Assembly: GCA_035379765.1 (NCBI GenBank)
Contig: DAOSVX010000038.1
Span: 1 to 6,712, forward strand
Direction of reading: 5' to 3'
DNA length: 6,712 nucleotides
Source: DAOSVX01 sp035379765
Lineage (GTDB): Bacteria; Bacillota_I; Bacilli_A; RF39; UBA660
The translations under genes and the position numbers were made by a program. This document shows, piece by piece, positions 5,098-6,712 of the stretch (positions are counted from its first letter, which is position 1; the number at the start of each line of letters is the position of its first letter). The notes below the pieces were generated by a model. That model saw only the letters and a list, made by a program, of their open reading frames with translations. It did not search any database and was not told the DNA's origin.

Positions 5098-6378
5098 ATG
5101 AAAGTTATTACTTTATTACCAGCAGATACATATACAGTTATTAATAAAACTATTTTAACTTCTCAAGATCAAAAAAACATAATATCACTTTATGAACCAA
5201 TAATTGGTTCTGTAGCTGTAAGTCTTTATTTAACTCTATGGAACGATTTAGATACTTTAGAGATTATGAGCAAAGATTTTAATCATCATCATTTAATGAC
5301 AATTTTAAAAAGTAATTTAGAAACAATTAAAGAAGCTCGAAAAGCCTTAGAAGGTGTTGGACTTTTAAGAACATATTTTAAATATGCCGATGTTAATAAT
5401 TATGTTTATGAATTATATTCACCGCTTAGTCCAAAAGAATTCTTTTTACATCCCATATTTAATGTTACTTTATATAATAATATTGGTAAGAAAGAATATG
5501 AAAATATTAAAAATAAATATCAAGTAACTAAAGAAGCTTTAAAAGATTATGAAGAAATAACTGAAACTATGGATTCAACCTTTAAATCTATTAGTAGTAA
5601 TATTCTTTTAGAAGATATTGATAATATCAAGGGTATTAATAATAATAAAAATTTAGTATCATCAATAATCGATTTTGATTTGTTATTTTCTTCTTTACCA
5701 AAAGGAATAATCAATGAAAAAACCGTTAATAAAAAAACCAAAGATTTAATTAATGAATTGGCATTCATATACAATTATGATACTTTGAAAATGTGTGAAA
5801 TGTTACGTTTGGTTATTAATGAAAATGGTTGTATTGATAAGGAAAATTTAAGAAGAATAGTTCGTAAATATTATCAATATGATAATGGAGGAGCACTACC
5901 TACTTTAATTTATCGCTCCCAACCAGAATATTTAAAAACTCCTGTTGGTGATGAATCAAATCGTGGTAAAATGATATGTGTTTTTGAAAACACTAGTCCT
6001 TATGATTTTTTAAAAAGCAAATATAAAGGTGGTAAACCAACCGCTCGAGATTTAAAAATACTAGAATATTTAATAGTTGATTTAGGGCTTAAACCAGCTG
6101 TTACAAATGTTTTAATTGACTATATTTTAAGAATAAATGATCGGAAATTAACTCAAGGCTTTGTAGAAACTATTGCTGGCCAATGGAAACGTTTAGGAAT
6201 TGAGACAGCTAGTGAAGCTATGGAAATAGCTGAGAAAGAACATAAAAAATATAATAAGAATAAATCTACACCCAAAAAAGTTAAAACTCCGGTTTGGTTT
6301 GATGAAAATATTAAAAAAGAAGCTGTAAGTGATGAGGAATTAAAAGAATTAGAAGATATGTTAAAAGAATTTAGGTGA
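5098..6378 (+). CDS. dnaB: DnaB, replication initiation and membrane attachment protein (Bacillus type)
   Basis: Primosome protein of Bacillota; with DnaD and DnaI it helps load the replicative helicase at oriC and at restart sites. It is not the helicase called DnaB in E. coli. Of the 426 residues, the first 120 or so match the winged-helix N-terminus (IISLYEPIIGSVAVSLYLTL 28-47, KALEGVGLLRTY 82-93, HPIF 118-121). A middle helical region follows (about 205-265). The C-terminal DnaB/DnaD domain is the clearest part: PTARDLKILEYLIVDLGLKP (314-333), VLIDYILRIND (338-348), and FVETIAGQWKRLGI (355-368, with the conserved tryptophan W363). A charged tail with EEL(K)ELE closes it. It is somewhat shorter than B. 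subtilis DnaB (about 470). The start follows a strong AAGGTGAT by three bases. dnaI follows after five bases, the usual order in Bacilli. Confidence 0.95.
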   Translation: MKVITLLPADTYTVINKTILTSQDQKNIISLYEPIIGSVAVSLYLTLWNDLDTLEIMSKDFNHHHLMTILKSNLETIKEARKALEGVGLLRTYFKYADVNNYVYELYSPLSPKEFFLHPIFNVTLYNNIGKKEYENIKNKYQVTKEALKDYEEITETMDSTFKSISSNILLEDIDNIKGINNNKNLVSSIIDFDLLFSSLPKGIINEKTVNKKTKDLINELAFIYNYDTLKMCEMLRLVINENGCIDKENLRRIVRKYYQYDNGGALPTLIYRSQPEYLKTPVGDESNRGKMICVFENTSPYDFLKSKYKGGKPTARDLKILEYLIVDLGLKPAVTNVLIDYILRINDRKLTQGFVETIAGQWKRLGIETASEAMEIAEKEHKKYNKNKSTPKKVKTPVWFDENIKKEAVSDEELKELEDMLKEFR

Positions 6379-6379
6379 T
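6373..6379 (+). promoter_or_regulatory. Ribosome binding site of dnaI, overlapping the dnaB stop
   Basis: AGGTGAT contains the dnaB TGA stop (6376-6378) and is four bases before the dnaI ATG at 6384. It fixes the dnaI start and suggests coupled translation. Confidence 0.8.
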
Positions 6380-6383
6380 ACAA

Positions 6384-6712
6384 ATGGAAAAAATAGAAAA
6401 AGAATTAACTAAATATCAAAAAAAAGATGTTAATAAGTCTTTAAAATATGCTTATGCTACAGCTTTAAAAGATCCAAAATTTAAAGCTTTGGTTACTAAA
6501 TTAAAAATAAAAGATAAAATAGCTTATAAATCTACTTCTAAGTTAGAAAGAACAGTGACTGAATTATCTAATTGTGAAGGGTGTAAAGGACTAGCTTTTT
6601 GTAAAAATCCTACTCCTGGTTTTGTTTATTATCCAGAATTAAAAGATGATAAATTAACTTTTTCTTATGTGGCTTGTAAATATAAAAAACTGGCTCTAAA
6701 AAATAAAAAAGC
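6384..6712 (+). CDS. dnaI: DnaI, primosomal helicase loader, N-terminal part only
   Basis: An open frame of 109 full codons runs off the window end. In B. subtilis, DnaI is a roughly 310-residue AAA+ protein that loads the hexameric replicative helicase. The N-terminal zinc-binding domain contacts the helicase and gates the ATPase part. Here that domain is visible: a charged helical start, then C64, C67 and C73 in NCEGCKGLAFCKN (63-75), a glycine-containing stretch TPGFVYYPEL (77-86), and C98 in YVACKYKK (95-102). The four cysteines fit the zinc site of DnaI. The AAA+ domain (Walker A and B) lies beyond the window, so its integrity cannot be judged. Position right after dnaB, with a ribosome site overlapping the dnaB stop, supports the call. 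Confidence 0.93.
   Translation, partial: MEKIEKELTKYQKKDVNKSLKYAYATALKDPKFKALVTKLKIKDKIAYKSTSKLERTVTELSNCEGCKGLAFCKNPTPGFVYYPELKDDKLTFSYVACKYKKLALKNKK

Noticed and set aside
5081..5101. Six-codon upstream reading frame (ATG to TGA) overlapping the dnaB start
   Set aside because: It begins at or before the predicted transcription start, has no ribosome site, and contains the dnaB ribosome site itself.
197..6378. Mollicute code with TGA as tryptophan
   Set aside because: Tryptophans at conserved positions (for example CdsA W174, DnaB W363) are TGG, and TGA is the dnaB stop in the right place.

Overview
The window is strongly AT-rich chromosomal DNA from a low-GC Bacillota (Firmicutes). The best fit is a member of the Bacilli with a compact genome, possibly one of the uncultured gut lineages near the Mollicutes; this placement is inferred from gene content and style. 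The standard bacterial code applies: tryptophans are TGG, and TGA ends dnaB. A Bacillus-type dnaB-dnaI primosome pair, strong Shine-Dalgarno sites and sigma-A-type promoters all support Bacillota. Every gene I can support is on the + strand.

Layout. (1) 1-144: the 3' end of khpA (KH-domain RNA-binding protein), whose stop codon lies inside its terminator hairpin. (2) 146-2053: a promoter and the two-gene operon cdsA-rseP, encoding CDP-diacylglycerol synthase and the site-2 intramembrane protease; dxr, often found between or near them, is not in the gap. (3) 2058-2217: a tRNA-Met(CAU) gene with its own promoter and terminator. Its -10 element lies within a perfect 12-bp inverted repeat. (4) 2222-3093: a single-gene unit for an unusual protein that joins a dCTP deaminase/dUTPase-fold domain, apparently lacking the usual catalytic residues, to a DUF1653 domain. 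(5) 3095-5046: a two-gene operon of unrecognised proteins (315 and 308 aa). They share motifs at conserved spacing and look like ancient tandem paralogues. (6) 5048-6712: a promoter and the dnaB-dnaI operon for helicase loading; dnaI runs off the window.

Most of the window is ordinary housekeeping: phospholipid synthesis, membrane proteolysis, a tRNA and replication restart/initiation. The parts least explained by known biology are the Dcd-like/DUF1653 fusion and the paralogous pair upstream of dnaB. Units are packed tightly: a terminator hairpin, usually containing the stop codon, is followed almost at once by the -35 box of the next promoter. No mobile elements, CRISPR arrays or minus-strand genes are supported. 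No gene-free stretch exceeds 300 bases; the longest (2054-2274) holds the tRNA and its signals.
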